This document shows positions 52,405 to 62,136 of a stretch of 64,000 nt of DNA, one piece after another (positions within the stretch are counted from its first letter, which is position 1; each line of letters begins with the position of its first letter). The stretch spans positions 1,178,001 to 1,242,000 of the forward strand of contig OZ252297.1 of the NCBI GenBank assembly GCA_965250275.1, written 5' to 3'. Position numbers and translations under genes: made by a program. The notes under the pieces were generated by a model. It worked only from the letters and a program-made list of their open reading frames with translations. It was not told where the DNA came from and made no database searches. This DNA is from G965250275 sp965250275. GTDB taxonomy: Bacteria; Pseudomonadota; Alphaproteobacteria; Rhodobacterales; Rhodobacteraceae.

Positions 52405-53421
52405 TTGGCCATTGGCGCCCTGACCCCACCGCAAGCAGACGACGCACCCCAGGCGGTGCTTTTGGAATTTCCCGACAACCGATTGATGGTTGATTTGTGC
52501 GGCGAACATTCCCGCAACCTCGCTGTGATTGAGCAGAAACTTGGCGTTCAGATCGTACACAGAGGCAATCAACTGGAGATATTCGGCGAAGAAGCGCCGC
52601 AGAAGCAAGCTGCGGCTGTGCTGCAGGCACTCTACGAGCGCCTGGAAGCGGGCCGCACGGTCGAACCGGGTGACCTCGACAGAGAATTGCGCATGGGCGG
52701 GTCGGAGGACGGCACCGGGACGCGGTCCGGCGATCAGCTGGAGATGTTCAAAGGTGGCAAGGTCGAGATCCACACGCGCAAGAAGCTGGTAGAACCCAGG
52801 ACGGACGCCCAAAAGGCCTATGTGCAGTCGCTTTTTGAGAATGAGCTGGCTTTCGGGATCGGACCGGCAGGCACGGGGAAAACCTATCTCGCTGTTGCTG
52901 TCGGTGTGTCGATGTTCATCGGTGGGCATGTGGATCGCATCATCCTCAGCCGTCCTGCCGTCGAAGCGGGTGAGCGGTTGGGTTTCCTGCCAGGTGACAT
53001 GAAGGACAAAGTCGACCCCTATATGCAGCCGCTCTACGACGCGCTGAACGATTTTCTGCCTGGAAAACAACTGGCTAAGCTGATCGAGGAAAAGCGGATC
53101 GAGATTGCGCCGCTGGCGTTCATGCGGGGTCGCACGCTGTCAAACGCCTTTGTGGTTCTGGACGAAGCACAGAACGCCACGTCGATGCAGATGAAGATGT
53201 TCCTTACCCGTTTGGGCGAAGGCTCGCGCATGGTGATCACAGGCGACCGAACGCAGATCGACTTGCCGCGCGGGGTGCCTTCGGGCCTCGCAGATGCAGA
53301 GCGTTTGTTGAACACAATCCCCAAGATCAGCTTTAACTATTTCACCTCCAAGGACGTCGTCCGGCACCCGCTGGTCGCAGCCATAATCGAGGCATATGAG
53401 GCGGATGCGCCAACGGGGTGA
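52405..53421 (+). CDS. phoH: PhoH-family ATPase
   Basis: A 338-residue PhoH-like protein. An N-terminal KH-like region (about 20-90) precedes FGIGPAGTGKTYLAVAVGVS (Walker A), SRPAVEAGERLGFLPGDMKD (PhoH signature) and FVVLDEAQNATSMQMKMFLT (Walker B). The start is a TTG at 52405 with AGGAG 6 bp upstream. It leads a group with ybeY, a CorC-like gene and lnt, the common alphaproteobacterial order, probably linked to RNA and ribosome maintenance. Confidence 0.94.
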   Translation: MAIGALTPPQADDAPQAVLLEFPDNRLMVDLCGEHSRNLAVIEQKLGVQIVHRGNQLEIFGEEAPQKQAAAVLQALYERLEAGRTVEPGDLDRELRMGGSEDGTGTRSGDQLEMFKGGKVEIHTRKKLVEPRTDAQKAYVQSLFENELAFGIGPAGTGKTYLAVAVGVSMFIGGHVDRIILSRPAVEAGERLGFLPGDMKDKVDPYMQPLYDALNDFLPGKQLAKLIEEKRIEIAPLAFMRGRTLSNAFVVLDEAQNATSMQMKMFLTRLGEGSRMVITGDRTQIDLPRGVPSGLADAERLLNTIPKISFNYFTSKDVVRHPLVAAIIEAYEADAPTG

Positions 53422-53457
53422 TCGCTGCACGAGCCATCTGGCACAGACGAGAACGCG

Positions 53458-53970
53458 ATGCAGCTTGACCTGATGATTGAGGACTCACGCTGGCGGACCA
53501 TCGCCCTCGCAGATCTGGCGACCGCAGCAACAGATGCTGTTCTCTCGCATGTCGGCTTGGAGGCTGACGACGTGGAAGTCAGCGTGTTGGCCTGCGATGA
53601 CAAACGCATTTCGGTTCTCAACGCTGAGTTTCGGGGCAAGCCGGTTCCCACCAATGTGCTCAGCTGGCCGAGTGTCGATCTCTCACCGCAGAAGGCCGGT
53701 GACATGCCACGGCGTCCGGTTCCTGACCCCGATGGGACCTGTTCGCTTGGTGACATAGCTCTGGCATGGGACACCTGCGCTCGTGAGGCGGAAGCGGCAA
53801 GCAAGACAATGACCACCCATGTGACCCATTTGGTCGTGCACGGGGTGTTGCACCTGTTGGGTTTTGATCACATCACTGAGCCGGATGCCGCCAGAATGGA
53901 GGCGCTTGAGGTCGAAATCCTTGGAAAGTTGGGCTTGGATGACCCATATAGGGAAACAGACGGGAACTGA
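53458..53970 (+). CDS. ybeY: Endoribonuclease/rRNA maturation factor YbeY
   Basis: A 170-residue metalloprotein. HLVVHGVLHLLGFDHIT is the invariant H-x3-H-x5-H zinc site, and the conserved segment PTNVLSWPSVDL precedes it. YbeY processes 16S rRNA 3' ends and supports ribosome quality control. It lies between phoH and a CorC-like gene. A Rhodobacterales-type insert of modest length is visible between residues about 75 and 95. Confidence 0.95.
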   Translation: MQLDLMIEDSRWRTIALADLATAATDAVLSHVGLEADDVEVSVLACDDKRISVLNAEFRGKPVPTNVLSWPSVDLSPQKAGDMPRRPVPDPDGTCSLGDIALAWDTCAREAEAASKTMTTHVTHLVVHGVLHLLGFDHITEPDAARMEALEVEILGKLGLDDPYRETDGN

Positions 53971-53995
53971 TGGGTTCCTTCGCGGACAAGGACAA

Positions 53996-54889
53996 ATGGG
54001 CGACACAGACGAAAGTTCTTCTAGCGCAGCGCAAGGCGCGCGGGTCCAGATCGGGCCAGAACAGAGCACAGCAGACAAACCGGGATTTATCGGGCGCATC
54101 ATCGAGGCGCTGTCTCCGGTGGAGGAAGCCCCGGCAGATGCCGCGAACGGACAGGTCGTTGCGACCCCGACGCGCCACGGACTTATCAACCTGCGACGGA
54201 TGCGGGTTGAGGACGTGGCAATCCCGAAGGCTGATATCGTGGCTGTGCCCAGCTCGATTTCTAAGAATGAGCTGGTCGACATCTTTCGCGAAAGCGGCTT
54301 GAGCCGGATACCAGTTTTTGAAGGCACGCTGGACACCCCGTTGGGGATGGCGCACCTGAAGGATTTGGCTCTTAGTCACGGGTTCAACGGCGGAGGCGCT
54401 GACTTCGATCTGACTGCCTTGCTGCGACCGCTGCTCTTTGTTCCACCGTCTATGCCCATTGGCGTTCTTCTGGCCAAGATGCAGGCGGAACGTCGGCATA
54501 TGGCACTTGTGATTGACGAATATGGCGGCGTTGACGGGCTGGTGACAATTGAAAACCTGATTGAACAGGTCGTGGGTGAAATCGAAGACGAGCATGACAC
54601 CGGGGAAGATCAGATGTGGGTCGAGGAAAAACCCGGCTGCTATCTGGCATTGTCCAAAACGCCACTAGAAGAGTTTGAGGCCGAGATCGGTCTTTCTCTG
54701 ACAGATAACGAACAGGTCGACGAAGAAGAGATCGACACTCTGGGCGGCCTTGTGTTCATGCTGTCGGGTCGTGTGCCGGCGCGAGGTGAGGTGGTCCCCC
54801 ATCCCGACGGACCGGAGTTTGAGGTGATCGACGCAGATCCAAGACGGATCAAGCGCCTGCGCGTTCGCGTGCCGGACCAGCAGGCGTGA
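53996..54889 (+). CDS. CorC/HlyC-family CBS-domain protein
   Basis: A 297-residue cytosolic protein. Two CBS domains (about 70-195) include VPSSISKNELVDIFRESGLSR and MALVIDEYGGVDGLVTIENL, a CorC signature, and a C-terminal CorC_HlyC domain follows (FEAEIGLSL onward). It lacks membrane helices, as in YbeX. The start at 53996 has AGGA upstream. The lnt GTG overlaps its stop by 4 bp. YbeX-like proteins work with YbeY in ribosome maturation or magnesium homeostasis. Confidence 0.92.
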   Translation: MGDTDESSSSAAQGARVQIGPEQSTADKPGFIGRIIEALSPVEEAPADAANGQVVATPTRHGLINLRRMRVEDVAIPKADIVAVPSSISKNELVDIFRESGLSRIPVFEGTLDTPLGMAHLKDLALSHGFNGGGADFDLTALLRPLLFVPPSMPIGVLLAKMQAERRHMALVIDEYGGVDGLVTIENLIEQVVGEIEDEHDTGEDQMWVEEKPGCYLALSKTPLEEFEAEIGLSLTDNEQVDEEEIDTLGGLVFMLSGRVPARGEVVPHPDGPEFEVIDADPRRIKRLRVRVPDQQA

Positions 54890-56424
54890 CCGAACGATCG
54901 GCGGCTGCGCAAGCACGCCCCGCCCTGTCGTCCTATCGTCTTTGGCAACGCTTGGCGCTGGCGGCCGGACTCGGATACGCGGGGTCTTGGGCCCTTCCAC
55001 CCTCAGGTATCTGGCCGGCATTTGTTCTCGCCCTGTTTCTTGTCGCGTTTGTATTCCGCGCTGCCACTACGGTTCGTCAGGCCGCTCTGACAGGTTGGGC
55101 TTTCGGCACTGGTTACTTCTGTGGCGCCTGGCCCTGGATCATGGAGCCTTTTTGGGTCGACGCGGTACGGCACGGATGGATGGCGCCATTCGCCTTGGTC
55201 TTTCTTTCTGCAGGTATGGCTCTCTATTGGGGCGCGGCCTTTGGCATTGCACATTGGTTGGGGCGCACGCCGGCGCTCCGTGTCGCGGCGTTGGTTGCCA
55301 CCATCCCATTGGCAGAATTGGCCCGCGCCTATCTGTTCACCGGATTTCCATGGGCCGCGCCCTCGCAGATCTGGGTGGATTGGGGGGCCGCGCAATGGCT
55401 GTCGCTGATCGGGCCCCACGGATTGACCTTTGCCACCGTCCTTTGCGCTGTCCTGCCCTGCATTGCGATCACCCGGCATGCCAAATGGGCGATTGTGGCG
55501 CTTTGTGTCCTGCCCACCGCCTTGCTGGTCGGGGGCGGGCGGCTCTTGCTCGAAAGCCGCGGCCTTCCTGCATCAACGGATTATGTGGTCAGGCTGGTGC
55601 AACCCAACGCGCCGCAGCACGAAAAGTGGGATCCGGCTCTGATGCCGATGTTCTTTCAGCGACAGCTGGAATTCTCGGCGGCGCAACCGCGCCCGGATCT
55701 GATCGTGTGGCCGGAGACCGCTGTGCCCGGACTGCTCAACGCGGCAGAGCCTGAACTTGCGCTCATCGCGGAAGCCGCAGCGGGCGCGCCGGTGTTGCTC
55801 GGGATACAGCGCCGCGGAGACCGCGGGTACTACAACTCACTGGTGCACCTTGATGGCAGCGGACAGGTGGCGGGGGTTTACGACAAGCATCATCTCGTTC
55901 CATTTGGCGAGTACATTCCCGCTGCACCGCTTGCGTCCCGACTGGGCATTGCCGGTCTCGCGCAGCGCGCCAATGCGGGATACGCCGCCGGGCCGGGGCC
56001 TGAAGTTCTCGAACTGGACGTCGGCAAGGCGTTGCCTCTGATTTGCTATGAAGCGGTGTTTCCCCAGGATACGCGCGTCGACGGGTCGCGCCCCGATTTC
56101 CTACTACAGATCACAAACGATGCGTGGTTCGGTCAGCGGATCGGGCCCTATCAACATCTCGCCCAAGCTCAGATGCGCGCGATCGAGCAGGGCTTGCCAA
56201 TGATGCGTGCCGCCAATACCGGCATTTCCGCGATGATCGATCCATACGGACGGATCACGGATCAGTTGGGGTTGGGGCAGGCCGGGTATGTCGATGCAAC
56301 CTTGCCAGCTCCCTTGCCCCCCACGCTTTACGCCCGAACCGGTGATTGGGCGGCGTTGATCTGGCTGGTACTTGTGACCTTTGCGCTTCTGTGGCGCCGA
56401 AGCCGACAACCTGTTGCAAAATAG
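54886..56424 (+). CDS. lnt: Apolipoprotein N-acyltransferase
   Basis: A 512-residue inner-membrane enzyme with several N-terminal helices (first about 200 residues) and a periplasmic nitrilase-like domain. The catalytic triad is visible: Glu in IVWPETAVPGLL, Lys in YDKHHLVPFGEYIP and Cys in LICYEAVFP; LLQITNDAWFG is also typical. It acylates the N-terminal cysteine of lipoproteins. It starts with GTG overlapping the CorC-like stop. Confidence 0.96.
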   Translation: MTERSAAAQARPALSSYRLWQRLALAAGLGYAGSWALPPSGIWPAFVLALFLVAFVFRAATTVRQAALTGWAFGTGYFCGAWPWIMEPFWVDAVRHGWMAPFALVFLSAGMALYWGAAFGIAHWLGRTPALRVAALVATIPLAELARAYLFTGFPWAAPSQIWVDWGAAQWLSLIGPHGLTFATVLCAVLPCIAITRHAKWAIVALCVLPTALLVGGGRLLLESRGLPASTDYVVRLVQPNAPQHEKWDPALMPMFFQRQLEFSAAQPRPDLIVWPETAVPGLLNAAEPELALIAEAAAGAPVLLGIQRRGDRGYYNSLVHLDGSGQVAGVYDKHHLVPFGEYIPAAPLASRLGIAGLAQRANAGYAAGPGPEVLELDVGKALPLICYEAVFPQDTRVDGSRPDFLLQITNDAWFGQRIGPYQHLAQAQMRAIEQGLPMMRAANTGISAMIDPYGRITDQLGLGQAGYVDATLPAPLPPTLYARTGDWAALIWLVLVTFALLWRRSRQPVAK

Positions 56425-56463
56425 CGATTGACCACCCTCCGGCGCACGCGTAACCCGACGCTC

Positions 56464-56513
56464 GGCCCATCACAACGGCTTCCTGGCGTGGTGGGCTTCA
56501 ACACAATGGAGCG
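56464..56513 (+). promoter_or_regulatory. SAM/SAH riboswitch upstream of metK
   Basis: The sequence CACAACGGCTTCCTGGCGTG followed by ATGGAGC matches the SAM/SAH riboswitch known in front of metK in Rhodobacterales. The stem is GCCCATCAC/GTGGTGGGC (56465-56473 with 56488-56496). The loop GCTTCC (56478-56483) can pair with GGAGC (56508-56512) to form an H-type pseudoknot. GGAGC is also the ribosome site of metK (ATG 56519), so SAM binding would block translation. Confidence 0.88.
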
Positions 56514-56518
56514 TTTTT

Positions 56519-57697
56519 ATGTCCCGAGACAATTACACTTTCACCTCGGAATCCGTGTCCGAGGGTCACCCCGATAAGGTTTGCGATCGCATTTCGGATG
56601 CCGTTCTTGACGCATTTCTGACCGAAGAACCCGAAGCGCGTGTCGCCTGCGAGACCTTTGCAACCTCGTCCATGGTTGTTGTCGGTGGTGAGGTCGGCCT
56701 GGCCGATCAGGAACAGTTGAAGAACTACATGGGCCGTATCGGCCAGATCGCACGGGACTGTATCAAAGACATTGGTTACGAGCAGGACAAGTTCCATTGG
56801 AACACCTGTCACGTTCTGAACTTTCTGCACGAACAATCTGCGCACATCGCGCAAGGCGTGAACGCGTCCGACAACAAGGACGAAGGCGCAGGTGACCAGG
56901 GTATCATGTTTGGCTATGCCACCAATGAAACTGACGCATTGATGCCGGCTCCGATCCAATACGCACACGCAATCCTGCGGCGCCTCGCCGAAGTGCGGAA
57001 ATCCGGCGCGGAACCGACTTTGAAACCCGATGCCAAATCGCAGCTGTCAGTGGTCTACGAGGATGGCAAACCTGTCGGCGTCAGCTCGATCGTTTTGTCG
57101 ACCCAGCACGAAAGCGAATCCCAGACCAGCGACGATATCCGGATGATCGTCGAGCCGCACATCCGTGCCGTCCTGCCCGAGGGATGGATCACCGAAGAGA
57201 CCGAATGGTGGGTCAACCCGACCGGAACCTTTGTCATCGGCGGCCCGGATGGGGACGCGGGTCTGACCGGGCGCAAGATTATCGTCGACACCTATGGCGG
57301 TGCGGCCCCGCACGGAGGTGGTGCGTTTTCGGGCAAGGATCCGACCAAGGTTGACCGCTCTGCAGCGTATGCGGCCCGCTATCTGGCGAAAAACGTCGTT
57401 GCTGCCGGTATGGCGGATCGCTGCACACTGCAGCTGAGCTATGCGATTGGCGTTTCCAAGCCGCTTTCGATCTATGTGGATACCCATGGCACCGGCCAGA
57501 TCCCGGATGTTGAGATTGAACAGGCTGTTGGGAAGGCGATGGACCTCACCCCGCGCGGGATTCGCGAACATCTGCAACTGAACAAGCCGATCTATGCGCG
57601 CACCTCTGCTTACGGGCATTTCGGACGTGAACCGGATGCGGACGGTGGTTTCAGCTGGGAGCGCACCGATCTCGTTGATGCCCTGAAGTCCGCCTAA
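56519..57697 (+). CDS. metK: S-adenosylmethionine synthetase
   Basis: A 392-residue enzyme making SAM from methionine and ATP. FTSESVSEGHPDKVCDRISD, GAGDQGIMFGYATNE and GGGAFSGKDPTKVDRSAAY are invariant MAT signatures. Expression is expected to be limited by the SAM/SAH riboswitch that covers its ribosome site. It is separated from lnt by 94 bp. Confidence 0.97.
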   Translation: MSRDNYTFTSESVSEGHPDKVCDRISDAVLDAFLTEEPEARVACETFATSSMVVVGGEVGLADQEQLKNYMGRIGQIARDCIKDIGYEQDKFHWNTCHVLNFLHEQSAHIAQGVNASDNKDEGAGDQGIMFGYATNETDALMPAPIQYAHAILRRLAEVRKSGAEPTLKPDAKSQLSVVYEDGKPVGVSSIVLSTQHESESQTSDDIRMIVEPHIRAVLPEGWITEETEWWVNPTGTFVIGGPDGDAGLTGRKIIVDTYGGAAPHGGGAFSGKDPTKVDRSAAYAARYLAKNVVAAGMADRCTLQLSYAIGVSKPLSIYVDTHGTGQIPDVEIEQAVGKAMDLTPRGIREHLQLNKPIYARTSAYGHFGREPDADGGFSWERTDLVDALKSA

Positions 57698-57714
57698 TAC
57701 AGAAAATGCTTTGT

Positions 57715-57741
57715 GTCCGGCGCATGCACACTGCGCCGGAC
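57715..57741. terminator. Strong hairpin after metK
   Basis: GTCCGGCGCA and TGCGCCGGAC pair perfectly over 10 bp around a 7-nt loop, 18 bp past the metK stop. It lacks a T-run but is probably the metK transcript end. Confidence 0.6.
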
Positions 57742-57840
57742 GTTCCGGACCCAACGAACCGCCACCCCACAGAATCGTTGACCAGCTTTTGAGGAAACGA
57801 CAGCCTGCTCGCACATCGTTTGAGATTGTAGGGGGCTTTG

Positions 57841-58818
57841 ATGGCTATCTCTGACCAGGTGCCGGTTCAATCCGGTTTTCATGCCAAAAGCACCGGCAGC
57901 GAGGTTCTCGCAGGGATTGATCTGACGGGTAAGACTGCGATTGTGACAGGTGGATACAGTGGCATCGGCTTGGAAACCGTGCGCTGCCTGGCTGCAAAAG
58001 GCGCCTCGGTCATCATCCCCGTGCGCTCGCCTGAAAAAGCTGCCGACTCCCTTGTAAGCGTTTCGGGTGACGTTTCGACCGCTCCGATGGACCTGGCGGA
58101 TTTGGCATCAGTGCGCGCCTTTTCCGACGCGATGCGCGATACGCTTTCGCAGCTCGACCTGCTCATTAACAACGCGGGCATCATGGCCTGTCCCGAGGCT
58201 CGGGTCGGGCCGGGCTGGGAATCTCAGTTCGGGATCAACCATATGGGGCATTTCGCGCTGGCGCAGGGGCTGATGCCATTGCTGCAGAGCACGCCGGGTG
58301 CGCGCACCGTCGCCCTGTCGTCCACGGCCCACAAGGTGTCCGATGTTATCTGGGACGACATTCAATTCGACAAGACCGAATACGACAAGTGGCAGGCCTA
58401 TGGTCAGGCGAAGACTGCAAATGCCCTCTTTGCCAACGGCCTTTCGCGTCGTCTGAAAGAAAGCGGGGGCGCCGCCTTCTCGGTGCATCCGGGGGGTATC
58501 TTCACCCCGCTGCAACGTCATCTGCCCAAAGAGGAGATGATCGCGCTGGGCTGGCTTGGAGAAGATGGAGAGCCTTCGGAATTGGCCAAGCAAGGGTTCA
58601 AAACACCTGAACAGGGCGCCTCTACGACGTTGTGGGCCGCAACATCGGACCAATTGTCAAGCAAGCCGGGTGTCTATTGCGAGGATTGCGATATCGCGGC
58701 CCCCACCGACCCGGACAGCCCCTATGCCCGCTACATGGGGGTCGAGGCCCACGTCTGCAGCGACGAGAGTGCAGAGCGCTTGTGGGAAATCAGTGAAACG
58801 CTTCTGAAGTCCGCCTAA
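57841..58818 (+). CDS. Short-chain dehydrogenase/reductase
   Basis: A 325-residue SDR. TAIVTGGYSGIGLETVRCLA is the NAD(P)-binding motif, NNAGIM the stabilising Asn motif, and the active-site Ser lies in VALSSTAHKV. The catalytic pair is YGQAKTANALF (Tyr-x3-Lys). It resembles the retinol-dehydrogenase-like SDR branch. The start at 57841 was chosen over a TTG just upstream. The substrate is unknown; the gene stands alone between metK and trmB. Confidence 0.88.
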   Translation: MAISDQVPVQSGFHAKSTGSEVLAGIDLTGKTAIVTGGYSGIGLETVRCLAAKGASVIIPVRSPEKAADSLVSVSGDVSTAPMDLADLASVRAFSDAMRDTLSQLDLLINNAGIMACPEARVGPGWESQFGINHMGHFALAQGLMPLLQSTPGARTVALSSTAHKVSDVIWDDIQFDKTEYDKWQAYGQAKTANALFANGLSRRLKESGGAAFSVHPGGIFTPLQRHLPKEEMIALGWLGEDGEPSELAKQGFKTPEQGASTTLWAATSDQLSSKPGVYCEDCDIAAPTDPDSPYARYMGVEAHVCSDESAERLWEISETLLKSA

Positions 58819-58889
58819 CCATATCATCCGTGCCATTTGAAAACTGCCTGCGCTTGCGTGTCGGTCCGGCTCGGGCTAGAGCGCGCGCC

Positions 58890-59591
58890 ATGAGCACAGG
58901 TGCCAGACCACATCGCAATTTCTATGGCCGTCTGAAGGGCAAGGCGCTGAAAAAGAGCCAGAAGACCTATCTGGACGAAGATCTGGCCGCTCTGTCGCCG
59001 GGCGCGGTGGAGTGGGACGAAAATCCCGATCGCATTCCTCTCGACCTTATACGTGTGTTTGGCGATCGGCCCGTCTGGCTGGAAGTCGGGTTTGGCGGTG
59101 GGGAACATCTGATCCATCAGGCGCAAAACAACCCTGACATCGGCATTATAGGTGCCGAACCCTACATCAACGGCGTTGCGATGCTGCTGGGCAAAATCCG
59201 CCGCACCGGATTGCGCAATCTGGCGGTTCATCCCGGTGATGCGCGCGACCTGATGGACGTGTTGCCGCCAGCCTCCATCTCCCGGGCATTCCTGCTCTAT
59301 CCGGACCCTTGGCCAAAGACCCGGCATCACCGACGCCGGTTCGTGACACAAGAGCATCTTGAACCGCTTGCGCGCGCCATGCAGCCGGGTGCGATCCTGC
59401 GGGTGGCCACCGACATTCCCGACTATGTACGCCAGACCCTGCAAGAGGTGCCCCGTGCGGGTTTCGAGTGGCTCGCTGAGGGGCCGCAGGACTGGCGCAA
59501 TGCGTGGCCGGACTGGATATCGACTCGATATGAGCAAAAGGCCCTGCGCGAAGGCCGAGTGCCGCACTATCTGACCTTTCGTCGGCGGTGA
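58890..59591 (+). CDS. trmB: tRNA (guanine-N7)-methyltransferase
   Basis: A 233-residue SAM-dependent enzyme making m7G46 in tRNA. LEVGFGGGEHLIHQAQ is motif I, and FLLYPDPWPKTRHHRRRF is the diagnostic TrmB motif holding catalytic Asp and nearby basic residues. TRYEQKALREGRVPHYL closes the domain. The start at 58890 leaves MSTGARPHRNFYGR, typical of the family; 58830 would add an Arg-rich extension. Confidence 0.96.
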   Translation: MSTGARPHRNFYGRLKGKALKKSQKTYLDEDLAALSPGAVEWDENPDRIPLDLIRVFGDRPVWLEVGFGGGEHLIHQAQNNPDIGIIGAEPYINGVAMLLGKIRRTGLRNLAVHPGDARDLMDVLPPASISRAFLLYPDPWPKTRHHRRRFVTQEHLEPLARAMQPGAILRVATDIPDYVRQTLQEVPRAGFEWLAEGPQDWRNAWPDWISTRYEQKALREGRVPHYLTFRRR

Positions 59592-59639
59592 TCCGGGGAA
59601 TCGTGTTACTTTGCCTGCATTTACTGCCAGAGGACAGAG

Positions 59640-60773
59640 ATGACCGACCCCGCCCCAAAGACTGAAATCATTAACTGTCACATTCACACATTCACGACCG
59701 CGAACACCCCGCATTACTTTCCGCATCCCGTGGTCGCAGTGCTTCGTTATGCGCCGTTTCTGGTTTCGATTTTGCGGTGGTTTGTGAACCTGCTGCCGTA
59801 CGAGCGGCTGTCCGACATGATTTCCAGGCTGGAGAAGTTCCACAGGACGGGCCAGCGCAATAGTCAGCGCGCGATCTTTCGCGAGGTGCTGCACTACTAT
59901 CCGCGCAACACACGTTTCGTGGTTCTGCCGATGGACATGGAACTGATTGGCCATGGGCCGGTGGACCAGGGTATTCGGGCGCAGCATGATGAACTTGCGC
60001 GACTGGCAGCCGATCCGGACTATGGCCCGCAGGTCATCCCGTTCACCACCATTTATCCGGACAGGCCTGGCGCGTTTGACGAGGTCCGCCGATGTGTCGA
60101 AGAGCATGGGTTTCGCGGATTGAAGATCTACACCAAGCTGGGCTTTGCGCCGGACCACAAGGTGCTGATGGACGAGGTCTATCCCTATTGTGTGGAACAC
60201 AACCTGCCGGTGATGAGCCATTGTTCGCGGGGTGGTGTCTATCACAAGGGGTGGGATCAGGCGCAGCAGGACGCGGTGACGCGGCCTCAGGCCTATGAAA
60301 GTGTGTTGAGCGCGCATCCTGATTTGCGCCTGTGTCTTGCTCATTTTGGCGGGGATGCAGACTGGATTTCCCTACTCAATCACGGTTTTGACCCGGATGA
60401 TCCGAACGCCCGAAACGAAAACTGGGTTTCGGTGATCTGCCGGATGATCGAAAGCGGAGATTACCCGAACCTCTACACAGATATCAGCTATACGATTTTC
60501 AAGTTCAACAATCACATTCCGCTGCTGCGCCTTTATCTGCAGAACCAGAAGCTCAGAGAACGCGTTCTGTTCGGCTCGGATTTCTACATGACGCGGCAGG
60601 AAGCCTTGTCGGAGAAAGCTATTTCGATCCGGTTGCGCGACGCGCTCGGCGAAACAGACTTTCACCAGATCGCGGATGTAAATCCGCGCAGATGGCTGGG
60701 GCGGCCATTACCACCGATCACGTCTGGTAACCCTGTGACCAATTCGCTAACCCGTGGGTCAAAACCGACCTGA
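59640..60773 (+). CDS. Amidohydrolase-family metal-dependent hydrolase
   Basis: A 377-residue amidohydrolase-2-type TIM barrel. INCHIHTFTTANTPHYF gives the first metal-binding HxH motif, SHCSRGGVYHKGW the next, LAHFGGDADW another histidine and VLFGSDFYMTR the catalytic Asp. The family includes decarboxylases and lactonases. It ends 10 bp before the aroA start, so the two may be co-transcribed. The reaction is unknown. Confidence 0.82.
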   Translation: MTDPAPKTEIINCHIHTFTTANTPHYFPHPVVAVLRYAPFLVSILRWFVNLLPYERLSDMISRLEKFHRTGQRNSQRAIFREVLHYYPRNTRFVVLPMDMELIGHGPVDQGIRAQHDELARLAADPDYGPQVIPFTTIYPDRPGAFDEVRRCVEEHGFRGLKIYTKLGFAPDHKVLMDEVYPYCVEHNLPVMSHCSRGGVYHKGWDQAQQDAVTRPQAYESVLSAHPDLRLCLAHFGGDADWISLLNHGFDPDDPNARNENWVSVICRMIESGDYPNLYTDISYTIFKFNNHIPLLRLYLQNQKLRERVLFGSDFYMTRQEALSEKAISIRLRDALGETDFHQIADVNPRRWLGRPLPPITSGNPVTNSLTRGSKPT

Positions 60774-60783
60774 AGGAACGAAT

Positions 60784-62136
60784 ATGTCCGGCCATGGCTC
60801 ACCTATTCCGATGACGTCGCACCCTGCGGGCCCATTGTCGGGCGTTGCGGAGGTCCCGGGCGACAAATCGATTTCCCATCGCGCGCTGATCCTTGGCGCT
60901 CTTGCGCTGGGCGAAACCCGCATAACCGGCCTGCTGGAAGGTCAGGACGTGCTGGATACGGCGGCAGCCATGCGGGCTTTCGGAGCCGAAGTGACGGATC
61001 ACGGTGATGGCACATGGACCGTCTACGGCGTGGGGGTCGGTGGCTTTGCAGAGCCTGACCAGGTGATCGATTGCGGCAATGCCGGCACTGGCGTGCGGTT
61101 GATCATGGGGGCGATGGCAACCACGCCCATCGCCGCGACATTCACCGGCGATCACAGCTTGAACGGTCGCCCGATGGCGCGGGTGACGGACCCGCTGTCT
61201 TTGTTTGGAACGCAGGCCTTTGGCCGTAGTAGTGGACGGCTGCCCATGACCGTCATTGGCGCAAAAGATCCCGTCCCGGTGCGATACGCCCTGCCGGTGC
61301 CCTCGGCACAGGTGAAGTCCGCCGTCCTGCTGGCCGGGCTGAATGCCCCCGGCCAGACCGTGGTTGTCGAACCGGAGGCCACGCGGGACCATACGGAACG
61401 GATGCTGGCCGGGTTCGGGGCCGAGCTGTCCATTTCGGAAACGGACAAAGGGCGCGAGATCACTTTGACTGGGCAGCCAGAACTGCGCGCGCAGACAATT
61501 GCTGTGCCGCGCGATCCTTCCAGCGCGGCCTTCCCAGTCTGTGCGGCCCTGATCACACCGGGCTCTGATGTTCTGGTGCCCGGGATTGGGTTGAATCCGA
61601 CCCGAGCGGGTCTTTTCACAACGCTTCGGGAAATGGGAGCCGACCTGACCTACGAAAATGAACGCTCGGAGGGGGGTGAGCCGGTTGCGGATCTGCGGGT
61701 CCGTTATTCTCCTGCGATGAAAGGGATTGAAGTCCCGTCAGAGCGTGCAGCCAGCATGATCGATGAGTATCCCGTTCTGTCCGTCGTGGCGGCCAACGCA
61801 ATGGGCGAGACCACGATGCTGGGGGTCAAGGAAATGCGGGTGAAAGAAAGCGATCGCATTGACGCAATGGCACAAGGGCTTCGGGCCTGCGGGGTCACGG
61901 TGGATGAGGGCGCTGACTGGTGGCGCGTCACCGGACTGGGCGCCGGCAATGTACCGGGCGGGGCGACCTGCGCCAGTCGTCTCGACCACCGCATTGCGAT
62001 GTCCTTCCTGGTGTTGGGCATGTCCACTCAAAACCCGGTATCCGTTGATGATGGCGCCCCGATCGCCACGTCCTTTCCCATCTTTGAAGCGCTAATGGCA
62101 GACCTTGGCGCGCGCGTTGAACGGACATTCGGATGA
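60784..62136 (+). CDS. aroA: 3-phosphoshikimate 1-carboxyvinyltransferase (EPSP synthase)
   Basis: A 450-residue EPSP synthase. PGDKSISHRALILGAL is the N-terminal substrate motif, and RVKESDRIDAMAQGLRACG and LDHRIAMSFLVLGM are C-terminal signatures. The length and the GLLEGQDVLDTAAAMRAFGA segment fit the class II-like type of alphaproteobacteria. In NAGTG the third residue is Gly101, whereas the glyphosate-tolerant CP4 enzyme has Ala here. The cmk start overlaps its stop by 4 bp. Confidence 0.97.
   Translation: MSGHGSPIPMTSHPAGPLSGVAEVPGDKSISHRALILGALALGETRITGLLEGQDVLDTAAAMRAFGAEVTDHGDGTWTVYGVGVGGFAEPDQVIDCGNAGTGVRLIMGAMATTPIAATFTGDHSLNGRPMARVTDPLSLFGTQAFGRSSGRLPMTVIGAKDPVPVRYALPVPSAQVKSAVLLAGLNAPGQTVVVEPEATRDHTERMLAGFGAELSISETDKGREITLTGQPELRAQTIAVPRDPSSAAFPVCAALITPGSDVLVPGIGLNPTRAGLFTTLREMGADLTYENERSEGGEPVADLRVRYSPAMKGIEVPSERAASMIDEYPVLSVVAANAMGETTMLGVKEMRVKESDRIDAMAQGLRACGVTVDEGADWWRVTGLGAGNVPGGATCASRLDHRIAMSFLVLGMSTQNPVSVDDGAPIATSFPIFEALMADLGARVERTFG

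Noticed and set aside
58824..60344. 506-codon minus-strand open frame
   Set aside because: It lies antisense over trmB and the amidohydrolase gene, has no recognisable motif and reflects GC-rich codon bias.
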